From a bacterium (GTDB taxonomy: Bacteria; Sysuimicrobiota; Sysuimicrobiia; Sysuimicrobiales; Segetimicrobiaceae), in assembly GCA_035691305.1 (NCBI GenBank), contig DASSJF010000063.1, positions 1 to 44,631 of the forward strand: DNA of 44,631 nucleotides, written 5' to 3'. A program made the position numbers and the translations under genes. Positions 43,770 to 44,631 of this stretch are shown piece by piece. The notes under the pieces were generated by a model. That model saw only the letters and a list, made by a program, of their open reading frames with translations. It was not told the DNA's origin and searched no databases. The stretch's first letter is position 1. Every line of letters starts with the position of its first letter.

Positions 43770-44108
43770 CTACTTCTCCGGGTTGACCAGGTATGGGATC
43801 GCAACCTGCGGCGTCATCACTTCGCCGCCGGCGTCCCCCGGGTCGAAAAACGTGCGCCACCCGGCCCGCTCGAGCGCCGCCTCGATACGCCGAGCGAATT
43901 CCTTGGTGGGAACGCGCCAAATCCTCAAGAACCGGTCGGTCTTGTCGTGATGCCCATTATGATTGATACAGTAACCGACCAGTTCGGCGCCCTGATCAAT
44001 CACGCTTTGGAGCGTCGGGCTGAGGTCGTAGAGAAACTTGCCGCGGTCCTCCGGCGTCATCGCGAGCCATTCGTGCCTTGGTTTCCACTCCTCAATGTAG
44101 TAACACAT
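43770..44108 (-). CDS. small conserved hypothetical protein
   Basis: A 112-aa soluble protein with no signal peptide or membrane helix. The N-terminus CYYIEEWKPRHEWLAMTPEDRGKFLYDLSPTLQ, a GAELVGYCINHNGHH stretch with several His, and WRVPTKEFARRIEAALERAGWRTFFDP resemble small proteins of unknown function (I recall DUF6616-like sequences, unconfirmed). GC here is lower than in the preceding genes (about 58 % in most lines by eye), which may indicate transfer. A TATATA lies 9 bp upstream of ATG 44108 and no ribosome site is seen, so a leaderless mRNA is possible. Confidence 0.6.
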   Translation of the reverse strand: MCYYIEEWKPRHEWLAMTPEDRGKFLYDLSPTLQSVIDQGAELVGYCINHNGHHDKTDRFLRIWRVPTKEFARRIEAALERAGWRTFFDPGDAGGEVMTPQVAIPYLVNPEK

Positions 44109-44156
44109 ACGGAAGGTATATACCCCGAGAATCGTGCCGGCCTAGCCTCGGATTCG

Positions 44157-44168
44157 AACGGATGCTAC
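44157..44168 (+). repeat. 12-bp direct repeat, copy upstream of tRNA-Lys
   Basis: AACGGATGCTAC occurs here and again at 44308-44319, in the same orientation, with tRNA-Lys between. Beyond the 12 bp the copies continue as ACTGG and CGACTGG, so similarity extends with a 2-bp insertion. This copy includes a possible -10 of the tRNA promoter (TACACT, 44165-44170). Confidence 0.5.
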
Positions 44169-44181
44169 ACTGGCGTGCGGC

Positions 44182-44257
44182 GGGCCCTTAGCTCAGCGGG
44201 TAGAGCGCCGGGCTTTTAACCCGGGCGTCGGGGGTTCGAGTCCCTCAGGGCCCACCA
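44182..44257 (+). tRNA. tRNA-Lys (anticodon UUU)
   Basis: A 76-nt tRNA with encoded CCA. The acceptor stem is GGGCCCT/AGGGCCC with discriminator A. The D-arm stem is GCTC/GAGC around an AGCGGGTA loop. The anticodon stem CCGGG/CCCGG encloses CTTTTAA, giving anticodon TTT for lysine AAA and AAG codons. The T-arm is GGGGG/CCCTC around TTCGAGT. Confidence 0.97.
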
Positions 44258-44631
44258 GATTTAGTGGGTTTCGAAGTGATTGGTTGTCCTAAAGTGCCGA
44301 GCTTGCTAACGGATGCTACCGACTGGTGAGCCTAAAGGGCCTGGGCTTGAGGAAAGTGTAGGGACCGCATGTTGGAAGACATCCGGCCTCCCTCGTGCAT
44401 TTCTCACTAACTCGCCGTCGCGACGGCCTCCGCTTCTGACTGTTCACAGGCAGCGACGATACGCGTGACTGTCTTAGTCCATTTGGGGGAATTGGAGATT
44501 ATAGTGCTTGGTGGGGCGCCACCAAATGAACTACCAGCGCTTCCCGTCCCACAAGATGCCGTTCTAGACAAATAGAGCGGCGGTCAGAGGGACTCGCGAA
44601 CGTCCCGACAAAAAATAGACTCTCATGACTC
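44258..44631. other. lower-GC stretch without a recognisable gene
   Basis: About 374 bp downstream of tRNA-Lys at roughly 53 % GC by eye, clearly below the rest of the window. No frame of convincing length or known product is seen. Two short frames run without stops: + strand from about 44411 to 44572, and minus strand from the right edge to a stop at 44501-44499. Neither has a supporting start or recognisable motif. The second copy of the 12-bp repeat (44308-44319) lies here. Confidence 0.6.
44308..44319 (+). repeat. 12-bp direct repeat, copy downstream of tRNA-Lys
   Basis: AACGGATGCTAC, identical to 44157-44168, sits 50 bp after the end of the tRNA. The 151-bp spacing brackets the whole tRNA gene. 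Its role is unknown; a remnant of duplication or an attachment-site relic would both fit. Confidence 0.5.

Noticed and set aside
44411-44631. Two short stop-free frames (one on each strand) at the right end as gene fragments.
   Set aside because: Each is about 43-54 codons, without start, ribosome site or recognisable motif; the minus-strand one could be the end of a gene beyond the window, but this cannot be judged here.

Overview
The window is a GC-rich bacterial chromosome segment (most of it above 70 % GC by eye) with dense, often overlapping genes. The T-box riboswitch, LuxR-type two-component pair, Tat-exported binding proteins, frequent GTG starts and small-type citrate synthase suggest a Terrabacteria-like lineage (Chloroflexota, Firmicutes-like or a neighbouring candidate phylum). 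The sequence alone does not let me name the organism.

Region 1 (1-6356, + strand) is a shikimate operon: the 3' end of aroE, then aroC, a fused aroK-aroB, a fused aroQ-aroH (type II dehydroquinase plus AroH chorismate mutase), aroA, and a TauE/SafE-type membrane protein. Region 2 (6388-15480, + strand) is mixed: a DinB-family protein, a pyridoxamine-phosphate-oxidase-like protein coupled to a molybdopterin oxidoreductase, nadC-nadA, a GAF histidine kinase with its LuxR-type regulator, an SDR, and a QueA-like protein. A class II aldolase on the minus strand converges on the last of these.

Region 3 (16276-26411, + strand) is the best understood part. A promoter and a T-box leader with a UGG (Trp) specifier precede aroF-tyrA-trpE-trpG-trpD-trpC-trpS-trpF-trpB-trpA. 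With region 1, the window holds every enzyme from DAHP synthase to tryptophan, plus chorismate mutase and prephenate dehydrogenase. Uncharged tRNA-Trp should raise precursor supply, tryptophan synthesis and tryptophan charging (trpS) together.

Region 4 (26415-43666) looks catabolic. On the minus strand lie a two-subunit molybdenum hydroxylase (isoquinoline oxidoreductase-like) and a peptide-type solute-binding protein. Next come citrate synthase, a FabL-like reductase, a DAO-type FAD oxidase, an SDR and a divergent amidohydrolase. The + strand run at 36541-43666 encodes an SsuB/SsuC-type ABC importer, an FAD oxidoreductase, a crotonase, a CaiB-type CoA-transferase and two tandem paralogous Tat-exported binding proteins. 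I read it as an uptake and CoA-dependent degradation cassette for an unidentified acid, and it is the best candidate for an undescribed pathway.

Region 5 (43667-44631) holds a strong hairpin, a small minus-strand hypothetical gene, tRNA-Lys(UUU) and about 370 bp without a recognisable gene. GC falls to roughly 50-60 % here, and a 12-bp direct repeat brackets the tRNA, as if an integrated element or a chromosomal boundary begins.
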